Below, in pieces: positions 34,663 through 45,752 of a DNA stretch of 64,000 bases; position 1 is the stretch's first letter; the number at the start of each line of letters is the position of its first letter. This stretch comes from Saururus chinensis (taxonomy: Eukaryota; Streptophyta; Magnoliopsida; Piperales; Saururaceae). The notes below the pieces were generated by a model that searched no databases, was not told the origin of the DNA, and was given only the letters and a program-made list of their open reading frames with translations. The stretch covers positions 67,162,782 through 67,226,781 of the forward strand of contig CP141140.1 in NCBI GenBank assembly GCA_035235625.1, read 5' to 3'. Made by a program: the position numbers and the translations under genes.

Positions 34663-35174
34663 GACTAAGAAGTCGATACAGTTGGGAACAGAGCATAACC
34701 TGTATCTGTAAGGATTCGCCTCAAATTGTCTTTGCTAAAGCCGACAAGCAAGACTGAGCTGGAAGAGCTGCCCTGTTTGGCTTATTTGTTTACATTGCTG
34801 TTCAAAATTCCATTGTTACACATGTTTCTGATTTGGATTGCTTTTTACAGGAATACTGTTAAAACTTTCTATGCTGCAAGTATTTTCTTTAAGATTCTTA
34901 GTCAGTATGGTGAACTGCAGCCTGATGTAAGTTTGGTGTCTCCAGAATGTTGTGCATAAATTGTTGCACATTCCATTCTTTAAAGTATTTTCTTGCGGCC
35001 TTGCCTAATGTGGTTTAATATGCCATTTTTATTTTTTTTACAGCTACAACAAAAATAGAAGTATGCTGTTTGGAAAGCTGCAGATAGTAGGAAAGCTGTA
35101 AAGGAAGGGAGGAAGCCTGAACCAGGTCACCGGGTGGTGAGAAAGGATATATCAAGCTCACCTGCCACCACATA
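34663..35174 (+). pseudogene. Captured LIP5/VTA1-type gene fragment (three exon blocks with introns)
   Basis: Intact LIP5/VTA1 activates the AAA ATPase SKD1/VPS4 that recycles ESCRT-III on plant endosomes. Block a (34663-about 34771), after 'tctttctag', reads TKKSIQLGTEHNLYL then, after a stop and a 1-nt frameshift, VFAKADKQD-stop-AGRA. Block b (34851-34926), between 'ctttttacag' and 'gtaag', reads NTVKTFYAASIFFKILSQYG, then ELQPD. Block c (35044-35174), from 'tttacag' to a donor 'gtaagt', reads LQQK-stop-KYAVWKAAD, then RKAVKEGRKPEPG, ending SSSPATTY. These match, in order, the middle of LIP5 (about residues 70-190 by memory of the family). Intron borders are kept, so genomic DNA and not cDNA was captured. 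Three stops and a frameshift make it non-functional as a protein. Confidence 0.85.
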
Positions 35175-35276
35175 TGTAAGTCTGTAGTATCCAATTTTTT
35201 GCGGTAACTCTTTATGTCAAGCTATGGAATCATATGTAAGCTTAGGACGGAATGAAAGCTTTGCAGGATTCAGCCA

Positions 35277-35870
35277 AGACTTGACATTTCATCTCGACGA
35301 TAGCTATACCCATCAAGCAACATGCCCAAAGTGGATGGGATCTTTTTATTTTAACACGCACAAAAAAGAATGGCAAGTATGTTAACCAAGATGCAAAAAA
35401 TAAGATTGTAAGTTAAACATTCTCTACACAAGGACTATTTTTATACCGAGTATGTATGCGACTTTTTAATAATATATAGACCTTCAAAAATTATATTACA
35501 ATCTAAAAAAAATTATGAATTGCAGAAAGAAATCGAGGCTCGCATAGAAAAAGATTGTCTTCAGGAGGCGCCACTTCCTTTACCAAATGATATCTTTTCT
35601 ATTGCCATGGGAGCTGAGAAATTAAAACATACTCGGGGTTTTGGTCACGGAGTAACTTTAACTAGTTAATGGGGGGCATCATCTAAGCATGAAAGATCTT
35701 CATCAGTTGCTGAATATAATTCTATGAAAGAAAAATTGTCAAATATAAAAGAGAATAATTTAAAATTCAAAGATGAGAACTCAAAGTATAAGGAGGAAAT
35801 AGTGCAACTCAAAGATCAACGGGCATAATTATTGTCAAAGAGGAATCAAATGATGAGTTTCTTTCAGGTA
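35277..35870 (+). pseudogene. En/Spm-type (Transposase_24-like) remnant of the CACTA element
   Basis: Exon-like 35277-35408 includes LTRTKKNGKYVNQDAKNKI before a donor 'gtaag'. Exon-like 35526-35868, after 'gaattgcag', reads KEIEARIEKDCLQEAPLPLP, then KLKHTRGFGHGVTLTS, then a Lys/Glu-rich coiled-coil (MKEKLSNIKENN...KEEIVQLKDQ). This layout (charged 'ThtkkdGtyVn.ka', a 'rGfG.Gvt' motif, then a coiled coil) is that of the C-terminal part of plant CACTA accessory transposase proteins. In-frame stops at about 35668 and 35826 break it. Confidence 0.65.
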
Positions 35871-36299
35871 AAAGTATACAAAGTAGTTGTGCAGTATAAT
35901 TATATTTTTAGTAGTTTAATAATTTCATAAGCTAATTTTATTTTATTTCATTTTTTTGTAGGATAATGGTGAATGATTTTAAATTGACAAGTTGAGCTGA
36001 CGAATCTAAGTCTTATCGAAGACTTTTCCTTCTTCTTTATATTAAATAATTTTGTCGTTATTACTTAGACATTGTAAATATTTGGAACTATTGTATTTAC
36101 AAGCTTCTTTTTCAATACTTATTGTATTACGTATTTGATTTAAATAATTTTGTTATTTTAAGATCTTTTATGTTATTATTAAAGCATCAATTTATAGTTA
36201 TATGTAAGGTGCAAATTGAAGTAAAGTGTGTTTGAGAATACATAATTGTGTAAGTGAGAAAAGAAAAATTAATTAAAATTTTGGGTAAATAAAAAATAA

Positions 36300-36733
36300 T
36301 TTGTAGTGACAGTTTTGACTTTTAGCGGAGGTTTTTTAAATAGCCGCTAAAAGGTTTTCACACTCATATAGACCCCCTGCTAAAATATTTTAGCGGCAGT
36401 TTTTTACACTCATATATACCCCCCGCTAAAATGTTTTAGCGACGGTTTTGGAAAAGCCCCGTTAAAAGAATTAAGCTTTTAGCGGGGGTTAGTCCAGTCG
36501 CCGCTAAAAGAGTTCGATTTTTGAAACTTATTAGCGGCGGTTGTCAAAACCCTCGCTAAAAAACATATATTTTAGCGGCGGCTCATAAAACCCCCGCTAA
36601 GTTCCCCACAAAAACTTTTTGCGGGGCTCTTTTTAGCGGCAACTTTAAAACCGCCGCTAAAAGTTTTAGCGGCGGTTTTGAGACCTGTAGCGGGGGTTTT
36701 AAAACCCCCACTAATAGTTTTTTTTTTGTAGTG
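36300..36733. repeat. CACTA subterminal repeats
   Basis: About a dozen copies, in both orientations, of 'ttttagcggcggtttt' / 'aaaaccgccgctaaaa', often as back-to-back palindromes. In En/Spm elements such arrays are where the element's own protein binds. Confidence 0.85.
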
Positions 36734-38231
36734 CAAGCGTCTACATGCCATTATATGTGTGTGCACATGTGTGTACCTTTGATTTACTCACACTTAGTCA
36801 CTCTTCACAAGCAAAACATCTCCATGTCTAAAATAGAAAGTCCATAGAAGAACATTTCCTTATATACTCTCCCTTGGCTAATTTACTTTCCTATGTATGA
36901 CTAAGGAAATCCCCTTTATTGAAAGTTTTCCTCTAAGTTGAAAAATTACTATTGGCTCAAATATTTTTCCATCTAAGATAAAAACTAGATTCAAAGGCTC
37001 CCTCTAATCTTAAATTTAAATTACATAATAAGTTTTGACTTAAAAAGTTACACATAGTTGGCTTCAAGTGAAAAACCTACTTAAGCCCACTAATATCAAA
37101 CCAAACACCTTAGATATGAGAACCACTAAATTTTTTTTTTGGAACCATGCTAGCCTTATACTAATTTCATATGAGATGAGCCGACAAGTGCATGCAAAAC
37201 CATTGATGTATGAGCCCTACCAAATGAATTATGGTGTCAACCATTTCAAAATGGAAGCGATCATATTACTACTCCACTTTCCGTACACTAAAAGACTACT
37301 CCAACATCTGATTGGATAGAGAAGGTGAGTCACACCTAACAACATTAACATTTACTTTATCTTATCCAATTAGAGGCTAGTGCAGCCTTTTGATGTAGGG
37401 ATAGTAGAGGTGAAATATTATTTTCCTTTCAAAACTCAACGCGTAAGCCATCCCATATGAAACATCATGTAAAGGATGCATTTTGTCTCTCTTTTTTTGG
37501 TTATTGACCCAATGGATTAAAAGAGGGATTGTAGAGAAAGAGGCTAATTAGAATTGGTTCCATTTAGACATGTCGATCTCATCCATTTAAGCATGTAAAA
37601 TTTAATATTAAGCTTTTTTTTTCTCCTAACTAATAGTTGTGATTTGAAGGGTTTGTTTGGATGAGAAAAAAAGACTTAAATGACCTTTCAACTAGAACTT
37701 TCTTTAGGTGGATGTTAACGTTTTAAACTCTCTTTTGAGCTTATATGACATTTTATACAATGATAAGACCTAAAAATATTTTCCTTGAAAAATTAAAGTG
37801 GAAACCAAATATCCCCGAAGTTTCACTTTTTTATGCTACAAAATACTGGAGATGCCTATGAAAGGGAGATCACCACATGAATATTAAGGATGGGAAAGGA
37901 GGAAACACAACCTCTATGAGTTCGGCCCACCCCCTCTAATATCTTAACTCGGTATAAGAGAATGAAAGTTTTACTAAGTGTAGATAGAGAAAGTCAAATG
38001 TTTTGTTAGAGAAAGCCTATATCTAAATAAAATGGTCTATCTTTTGGAAGGATTTCTATTCTCTCCATATCTTATATAATTTAGGGGACAACTTGCTGAG
38101 TAGGGGCAGAGCAGTGAGCAGATGCTACCAAGGCGGACCATGGGGTTTGAGTGGTAGATGTATAAGGGCATCATATCTGGCACGATGAAAGCAAAGGAGC
38201 TGTACGACAAGACCTTAGACTTTTTAGATAA

Positions 38232-38418
38232 GGAAGCATTTTATATGCTCCGTGCTGATAGTGAGCCTAGTGTAAGGAATGCATGAGAGTCATTGATATT
38301 AGAAATTGATGGAGCACACACTAACACCTAATACTAATGTGTACTAGTATGTGTGTCATGGATTTTTTAGATGACTCCCATGCATTCTTTATGTTAATTT
38401 TCGTGCCTTATTAAATTT
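38232..38418. mobile_element. Foldback MITE, family A (copy 4)
   Basis: Begins 'ggaagcattttatatgctcc', 'gtgagcctagtgtaagg', with inner arms 'gatggagcacacactaac' and 'actagtatgtgtgtcat'. The right end is diverged or truncated where the copia LTR begins. Confidence 0.7.
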
Positions 38419-38780
38419 TGCGATGAAAGAAAGTTATCGAAAGTCGAGAACTAGATTGAATCAAGCATCACACGCTCTGTCCTTAAGACAAAATTATGCC
38501 CTCCCTATTGGTGCTTACAAATCACTTGGGCGTCTATCTCTTAGGGTAAGATGATTCACCACATACTATAAAAGCACCTTCACATAACGTATGCAGCGAA
38601 CCACTATCATGCAATTGCTCTCACAAAAGATGGTAATGAAATCTATGTAAAGGATGATTTAAAAAATAACTTTTTGGTGTTTTATAAGAAATCCCGTTGA
38701 AGAAGACAACCCGTCCCTTTCAAACAGAGGCATCCACATGTTAACGAACATATTTGGGTTAAGAGAAAATCGGACCTACA
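38419..38780 (-). repeat. 3' LTR of the copia remnant
   Basis: On the minus strand it begins TGTAGGTCCGATTTTCTC and ends ...CTTTCATCGCA. The purine run AAGAGGGGGA just before it on the minus strand (38785-38794) is the polypurine tract. Confidence 0.75.
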
Positions 38781-38799
38781 TATATCCCCCTCTTAGTCA

Positions 38800-39091
38800 A
38801 TAGAAACTTATTCAATTCAAACACTAATTTGAACCTGTTCTTGCTTAACAATGATCCTGACATTAAATTCTTTCCAATTTTTGGCGCATATAGCACACTA
38901 TTGAGAGTGAGTTCCTTTTATGAAGTCATCTTGAGCACCACCTTTCTTATAACTTCAACCTTGGTGGTAGAAGAATTGCCCATGAAAAGTTGTTTACCAT
39001 TATCCACTAGTTGATAAGTGAAGAAAATTTTTCTATTTGAGCACACATGATGAGTGACCTAGGTGTCTACCCACCATTCTCTTGCATTAGT
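38800..39091 (-). pseudogene. Copia protease fragment, broken
   Basis: The minus strand reads WWVDT, then a stop where the conserved Gly of the catalytic D-T/S-G motif should be, then HHVCSNRKIF, DNGKQLFMGNSSTTKVE and LNSVLYAPKIGKNLMSGSLL. These are hallmarks of plant copia protease regions. A second stop precedes the KELTLNS part. The rest of the reading frame continues across the inserted unit at 43252. Confidence 0.75.
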
Positions 39092-39654
39092 TGTCACGCC
39101 TCGGCGATGCCCGAGCTGAACCCGGTCCAGGGGCCGGTCAAGCGCGAGGGGGCGATGAGGGAAAATTGAGACACGGTTTAGCGGAAGACTTAACCCTAAA
39201 TACGGGTGACTTAACAGAATTACGGAGTATGCACATTCCTTTGAGCAAGAGTAAATAAGTAGAAAAGAAAGAGAGTCGCTTAACTCAAAATAAACGACTA
39301 GTCTAAAACCCACATGCTTAGTCAACCATAGCCCACACTGGCTCTAAAATAGGTCTTAAACAACACAACTGTATAAAGTAACATAAATCCAATAGAGAAC
39401 CATATACAAAGGTTCTAAACATAAAACATAAACCAAGGAAAATAAGTCATATAAGAGTATCCACGATCACATCCAAGTCGTCTCTGATCTTTCCTCAAAG
39501 AGGAGATCCTGTCTATCTGTGTGTCGCGCCACGCAGCCCCAAAGCAAAAACACAATAAAGAGGGGTGGGTTTAAATAAACTCAGCAATGGTTTTTAATAT
39601 AACTGTCATCATCGGAAATACGATAGCATAGCAATAAAATCATTCAGATCAAAG

Positions 39655-40085
39655 ATTTGTAATATGTATTATTTTCTGATCACACATACACATCACCTAA
39701 ACCTGCATCATAGTGTATAATCCACATAGTGCCATTCACATCATATCAACCTGCATGAAATGTATCTCTAGCATACATATCCAATCATGCATCACATCAT
39801 ATAAACCTGCATGAAATGTATTTCTAACATACATATATCTAATCATGTATCACATCATATCAACCTGCATGAAATGTATCTCTAACATACATATCCAATC
39901 ATGCATCAACATCATATTAACCTGCATAAAATGTATCTCTAACATACATATCAAATCATGCGTCACATCATATCAACCTACATGAAATGTATCTCTAATA
40001 TAAATATCAAATCATACGTCACATCATATCAACCTGCATGAAATGTATCTCTAACATACATATCCAATCATGCATCAACATTCTC
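39655..40085. repeat. About 60-bp tandem repeats inside LTR unit 2
   Basis: About six units containing 'catcatatcaacctgcatga', 'aatgtatctctaacataca' and 'tatccaatcatgcat'. Confidence 0.88.
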
Positions 40086-40189
40086 ATTTATCATGCATGT
40101 ATAAGTGTCACATACACGCTAGTCCAGCATGCAAGTCCATACACATAGAGAATAAACCTGCTCTTCAAGGCCGGAGCCCTCGAGCAAAC

Positions 40190-40760
40190 ATTTATCAAAT
40201 AGACATGCTCCTCAAGGTCAAAGCCTTCAAGCAACTTCTGCTTATCAAGACCGAAGTCTCAAGCAACTCCTGCTTATCAAGACCGAAGTCTCAAGCAACT
40301 CCTGCTCCTCAAGGCCAACGCCCTTGAGCAACTCCTGCTTATCAAGACACGAAGTCTCAAACAACTCCTGCTTATCAAGACCGAAGTCTCAAGCAACTCC
40401 TGCTCCTCAAGGCCAACGCCCTCGAGCAACTCCTGCTTATCAAGACACGAAGTCTCAAGCAACTCCTGCTCCTCAAGGCCAACGCCCTTGAGCAACTCTT
40501 GCTTATCAAGACACGAAGTCTCAAGCAACTCCTGCTTATCAAGACCGAAGTCTCAAGCAACTCCTGCTCCTCAAGGCCAACGCCCTCGAGCAACTCTAGC
40601 TTATCAAAACACGAAGTCTCAAGCAACCCCTGCTTATCAAGACCGAAGTCTCAAGCAACTCCTGCTCCTCAAGGCCAATGCCCTCGAGCAACTCCTGCTT
40701 ATCAAGACACGAAGTCTCAAGCAACTCCTGCTTATCAAGACTAAAGTCTCAAACAACGAT
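40190..40760. repeat. 33-bp minisatellite inside LTR unit 2
   Basis: Roughly 17 units of 32-33 bp of two alternating types: one with 'cttatcaagacacgaagtct', one with 'ctcctcaaggccaacgccc'. Both end 'gagcaactcctg' or 'aagcaactcctg'. Because 33 is a multiple of three, long repetitive ORFs appear on both strands (40277-40912); they are not genes. Confidence 0.92.
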
Positions 40761-43256
40761 ACCTGGTAAGCCGGTTTACTCGGACAAACCAATTGGATTC
40801 TCAGGGTCCAGATAATCATAATAATCTCAATCCACAAGACAAGTACACAACTCGTCCCTACATAACTCCATTTAACCAGACTCAACCCAGGGAGTGTACA
40901 TGTTCCACACAAGAACTCAAATCGAAAACATGTCCTTTCGGACCAACCAAGTTTCGGTTAATTCACCGAGCGATTAATCCGGCAAGCAATCTCAACCATT
41001 GCATACAACCGATCAATTCTAATTAACCAACGGTAAAACCTCGTTCATGAAGTCCGATCCATGATGCATGATGTCATGATATTAAACCAAACATAAACCA
41101 TGAATTCCATTTAACTAGACTCAACCCAACTCGGAGTGTGCACGTAAAAATACCTCTATGTCGACTCTAGTCCTCATTTCCCATACTATGAGTATTCGTG
41201 ACGCCATAGAAGCAAATTTAACTAAGCACTAGCGCAATGAACCTTGGAGCTATCCATCGACATAATGCGTCCCATACCACAAGTGTCTAATGGTTTCTCC
41301 TCAGCTGTTCCACACAACCGATCAATTCCGATTAACCAACGGTAAAACCTCAATTAGAAATACATTTTCATGATGCATGCAACATGGTACATACGTGGGC
41401 AAAACATACATGAATCCTAATTCATGATAAGTGCTCTCATCAGCTCCTAATGTATCATTCATAATCATAATATCATGCTTCAACATCATCATTAAACCCC
41501 ACATGTGTGTGTGTGTACCTAGTAGAAGCACTTCACTCAATACATATCAACATGCTTGTAATTCACTCACCATCACACTACACATGAGCATTAACATCTA
41601 ATCATGAATTCCAGCGGAAATCATAGGAGAAGAATCATTAAAATCGTAACTCGAATCAAAGCTTAACTACAAGCTAACCACATATAAGATCATTCACTTC
41701 ATACTTGAGTCAAGACATAACACTAACATTCACACAGCAATTAACCACATCTTAACATGACATATCAGCCCATTACTATGTTGTAGCTCTACTGAAAATA
41801 TACCTAACCATAGAGAATCAACTATTCATAACTTTAAGATGGCAATTCTAGCATCGTATATCCAACCACAAGCCATTCTACATAACTCTAAATACATATA
41901 CCACAACTTCAAAACATCAATGGTATACCCTCCTAGTAGCATACTATAGCTCAAAACACTCCACATAAACATAAAAATAATATTTTGGAGTAGATATGTC
42001 AAAATAAGCAACATACATAAAATAGTCAAATTCTGCAGTGTAGCCGTTCCAACGCCCTGCAGGGCCGTTCGATCGGCTAAACAGGAAAAATGCCAAAACA
42101 GCAGTGTTGCCGTTCGAATGCCCTTCATGGTCGTTCGAACGCGAACAAGGCAGATTTGACCTTCTTCTTCCTTTCGCATTTTCAAACCGAAACTCCATTA
42201 ATAAATCTTAAAATCACCATCTAACAACCTAAATGCCATTAAAAGTCCACCATAACTTCCAGAATGCTAATCCACATCATAACAAGATAAAACCCTATGA
42301 AATCGGGATTAAAGATTACCATTTACTAATCATGCCATTAGAACACTAAATCAAGTAACTCCATTCAAAATAAACCACAAAATCAAGAGTTTTACCATAG
42401 GAAGACTGAAATTTCGAAAGTTCATTACTTTATCCCTTGATTAGGCTTGGATTTGATGGTCACCCTTCTTGAAAACCTTACAAAGATATAGAGTTTAAAT
42501 TAAACTCCATTAAAACCGATTTAACATAGAAAACCCTAATTAAAAACTTAGATCTAAGACTTGTTGAACATAAAAATTGGATTTTGAGAGCTAGGGTTTG
42601 TAGCAAATATGCAAATAAGTAGTTTTGATGTTTAAAAATGAATCAAAACAAAGGGGAAATGGTAGATTTAGAAGGGATTAAGAGAAAGAGAAAAGCTAGG
42701 TTTTGGTGCTTAATTAGAAAAAGCTTACCTTAAACACTTTCTAATCCGGGCCTAATTGGGGATTAGGCCTTGCCTCTCATTTCTCAGCCTATTCCCAGAA
42801 TGGAAATGACTCAGGTTTGGCCTTTTATAGTAGGGTTTGGGTTACACTAACTGAACTAATGGGGTGTAAGTAGAATTTTGGGATAAAAATGGGTATTTTA
42901 CAAATTTGAGCACTAATTAAATCTGAGAAAATTCTGAAAATTTTTGTATGAGCTTAAGTTGATGTTTGGGTTCATTTGGTAAAAAAACCCAAATTTTGCC
43001 GGTGGGGCCCACAGGGGGTCCCGCCAAACCCTAATTTTTGAAAAAATAGTAAAAATTCAAAAAAATCCCAAAAATTCACATTTGATTCAAAATCACTTAT
43101 AACCACTAATTAAAAAGTTAATTTTTTTATTAAAACCATTATAAACACCATTTATCCTTGAAACCACCGAATAAATCAGAAAACGTGTTAACCTCACGAT
43201 AACCGATAATTAAAGTGAAACAAAAACTGGTTTAAGGTCAGAGATCTTACATTAGT

Positions 43257-44260
43257 GACCATGTTTACTTCAAAAATCACATAGGAACAGCTAGTGTCAT
43301 TTACAATGTTGGAGAGATTCTCCTCTTCAGTTACATTGGCTTGTGTATTTTTCTTCTTAAAATCCTCTTATTTCTTCTATTTGCAATAATCCTTAGCTTT
43401 GTGGCCTTGCTTGTCACACACATAGCACTTGGCCTTTAACTTGGCTTTATTAGAGTCGTTGTTTGATTGTCCTCCAGGATTTTTCCTCTTCTTATTGTTG
43501 AAGTTGTTATTTTTTTTCTCTTGTTATGCAATATTGACTTTGGCTTCAATGCCATAACCCCAAGTTTTCTTCTTAGAAGCACAATTGCCCTCTTTAATTC
43601 TCAACCTTACGATCATACTCTCCTTGTTCATGTCCTTGCTCTTATGCTTCAAGTAATTCTTAAAATTCTTCCAGGATGGTGATAATTTTTCAATTATTGC
43701 AACAACCTATAAAGATTCACTCAAAGTCATACCTTTTACATGTGTATCATTCAAGATTACTTATAGCTATTGGACTTGATTAATCATGATATTATAATCC
43801 ATCATCTTAAAGTCCAAGAATTTGCCTATAATGAATTTTTTTGTGCAGACATCTTCTATTTTGCATTTCTTATCTAAGGATTCTCACAGTGCTTTAGCAT
43901 TTTTTATTGGACTAAACACGCTATACAACATGTTGTCCAACCCATTAAGAATATAATTTAGGCACAAAAAGTTTGCATATTTCCATGCATTGATTGCCGC
44001 AATAGCATGTTTATCATATTTTTTTCTCCTCTGTGAGAACATGACTTGTAGAATCGAGCCAAATTTAATGTTGTTGGATAAAATAGCATCTTATGTTGTC
44101 ATCTCTTAAATTTTGCACCACTAAAATTTTTAGGCTTCTCCCCTTTCACTTGAACAGGAGCAAAGTTGTCACAATAGTGGAAATTATGAGCAAAGTCATA
44201 TTGATACCCTATTTAGCCATTTTTGTTCCAATGAATGGAAGATAATCTCAGTTTCAAAAA
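43257..44260 (-). pseudogene. Copia gag fragment, broken
   Basis: The minus strand shows, in order, FSGAKFKR, AINAWKHADFLCLNYILNGL, LDKKCKIEDVCTKKFIIGKF, DTHVKGMTLSESL, IEKLSPSWKNFKNYLKHKSK and a zinc knuckle CYVCDKQGHKAKDYC (43385-43430). This last has five rather than four residues between His and the last Cys. Several in-frame stops and frameshifts separate these parts. This is the capsid layout of plant Ty1/copia elements. Confidence 0.8.
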
Positions 44261-44357
44261 ATTAAAAATATTGCTTCGAAATACAAATCACAATAGTAAA
44301 TCACAAAAAAAATGTAATTTTGTCTTAAGATGGTAATTTTCATACCTTAGTAATTGT

Positions 44358-44697
44358 TGCGATGAAAGAAAGTTACAAAAAGTTGAGAACTAGATCGAAT
44401 CAAGTGTTACACGCTCTGTCTTTAAGATAGAATTATGTCATCCTTACTGGTGCTTAGGAATCACTTGGGTACTTATCTCCACATGCTGTAGAAACATCTT
44501 TACACAACAGATGCAACAAACTACTGTTATGTAATTGCTCTTACAGAAGATGATAATGAAATCCAGTAGAGGATGATTTAGAAAATAAATTTTTTTATTT
44601 TATAGAAATCCCATTGAAAAAGACAACACGTCCTTTTTAATTAGACGTATATGCCTGTAAACATACATATTTGAGTTAAGAAAAAATTGGACTTATT
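44358..44697 (-). repeat. 5' LTR of the copia remnant
   Basis: Aligns along most of its length with 38419-38780. The two have diverged considerably, so the insertion is old. No good primer-binding site follows it on the minus strand ('aggtatgaaaattacc' is at best a decayed one). Confidence 0.7.
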
Positions 44698-45212
44698 TTG
44701 GGTTAAGAGAAAATTAAATAAATTTATCTAAAAGATAATTATCTTATTAACCCAACCTAACATGACCTCATGCAAACTTAATCGAGCCAATTAGAAGGAC
44801 TGTATCACGCACATAGGTTAACATACCTTGGTGCATGAGTCTAATATATATCTCATTTACAAAAATACAGTAGACCAAGGGCCTAACTTTAAAGGTTAAA
44901 CTTATGCTTTATATACTAACACCGTCACTATTTTCTAGGCAATGAGAGACTATCTATAACTTTTAACTAATTTACATGTATTTTTATTCCCATAAAGTAA
45001 ATTTTAACTAACTTTCTAATACCTTATGCTAGGCTCACTATTATTAAAGAGTGTAAAATGTACTTCCCATAAATAGAGGGTACCAGGGTGGCTAGCCCAA
45101 GTACAAGAAACACACTATACAAAGATAGTCCAAAACAATGTATAAATAAGTACATGTATTTTTTTTTGTCAGATAGGGTGACTCTCAATTGTCCAGAGCC
45201 AGAAATGGGAGC
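44698..45212. other. Intergenic, no recognisable feature
   Basis: AT-rich sequence between the copia remnant and duplicated copy B. Confidence 0.5.
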
Positions 45213-45576
45213 AGTGCAAATTAGGGGCCGCTGTTATTGCTTGGGTGTTAGGATACGCGGTATTTAGAAAAAATATGTATGGTAATTTTGATGTATATGT
45301 GGCCATTATTGAGTGGGGCACCCACCCGTTATTGTACGAAAACAGGAAAGTAAGAAAGATAGGAATATAACACGCTGACTAGACACTATTGATCTAATCT
45401 CAAGTTGTTTTAACAAGCTGAGGTCCCAATCTACACTGGCATTGCTTATAAAGTTAATGCTTAAAAAGACGATTTAATTGACCTCGCGTCATTTTTGGAG
45501 TAGGAACAGTCTTCCAATTCTTCACGTCTCTCTCTTTTCCCTGTCTTTCCTCCTTTCCATGGCCATCTTGGCTCAT

Positions 45577-45752
45577 TATTGAAAAATGCTTTCGCGACAT
45601 TGAGATTTATATGTCAAAAACACTACTTTATCTTTCTTACACCATTGACGAGTGAGGCTCACTTTTATAGGCCCCACTCATCAATGGTAGGAGAAAGATG
45701 AAGTAATGTTTTGGCGTGAGAATTTTCACGTTAAAATAACACTACTCTTCCC
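45577..45752. mobile_element. 176-bp foldback insertion present only in copy B
   Basis: Copy A reads directly from 'atcttggctcgg' to 'ggccggtgggcc', while copy B has about 176-190 extra bases. The extra piece is self-complementary: 'acactactttatctttctta', 'caccattgacgagtg' pair with 'cactcatcaatggtagg', 'agaaagatgaagtaatgt'. A MITE by structure; ends not exactly fixed. Confidence 0.65.

Larger units (their letters stand above)
32697..36733 (+). mobile_element. CACTA (En/Spm) transposon with captured host gene fragment
   Basis: The 4,037-bp element begins CACTACAAAATCAG and ends ...TTTTTTTGTAGTG. It is flanked by the 3-bp duplication CAA (32694-32696, 34-36 of 36734-36736). Copy B supplies the empty site ('gcacccaagcg' at about 51515), so both borders are fixed by comparison. 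Subterminal repeats of the TTTTAGCGGCGG type crowd the right end. Inside, from left to right, are unassigned sequence, exon-like blocks of a LIP5/VTA1-type gene, and remnants of an En/Spm-type plant transposase gene. No complete transposase is present, so it is non-autonomous now. Confidence 0.93.
30753..38075. repeat. Duplicated segment, copy A (with a CACTA insertion)
   Basis: 30753-32696 and 36737-about 38075 align block by block with copy B (45213-47300 and 51419-about 52830). Examples are 'attgcttgggtgtt', 'acaagctgaggtcc', 'ggtgggcctccctct', 'ttggctttaacaatg', 'taatccactcgaa' type blocks, 'gatttactcacacttagtca' and 'aacacaacctctatgag'. Similarity is clear but far from identity, so the duplication is old. 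The segment has no recognisable coding sequence. A pyrimidine-rich stretch at about 30975-31015 looks like a plant leader, but no gene follows. Confidence 0.85.
39092..43251 (+). mobile_element. Solo-LTR-like unit 2 (4.16 kb)
   Basis: Begins TGTCACGCCTCGG and ends ...CAGAGATCTTACA. It is flanked by perfect TTAGT duplications (39087-39091, 43252-43256). There is no gag-pol. A TATA-like 'ccttttatagtagg' at about 42820 may be an LTR promoter. Two tandem-repeat arrays lie inside. The ends resemble those of unit 1, and the unit sits inside the copia protease region, so it is the younger insertion. Confidence 0.78.
38419..44697 (-). mobile_element. Ty1/copia remnant (gag and protease only), split by a solo-LTR-like unit
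   Basis: Two similar about 350-bp flanks, 38419-38780 and 44358-44697, share 'tgcgatgaaagaaagtta', 'cacgctctgtc', 'aatcacttggg' and 'gggttaagagaaaat'. Between them on the minus strand lie a gag fragment (44260-43385) and a protease fragment. RT, RNase H and integrase are absent, so without the 4.16-kb insertion the element is about 2.1 kb. Clear flanking target duplications are not visible. The internal part has several stops. Confidence 0.75.

Noticed and set aside
40277..40912. Leu/Ser-rich repetitive proteins on both strands
   Set aside because: Explained by a 33-bp minisatellite.
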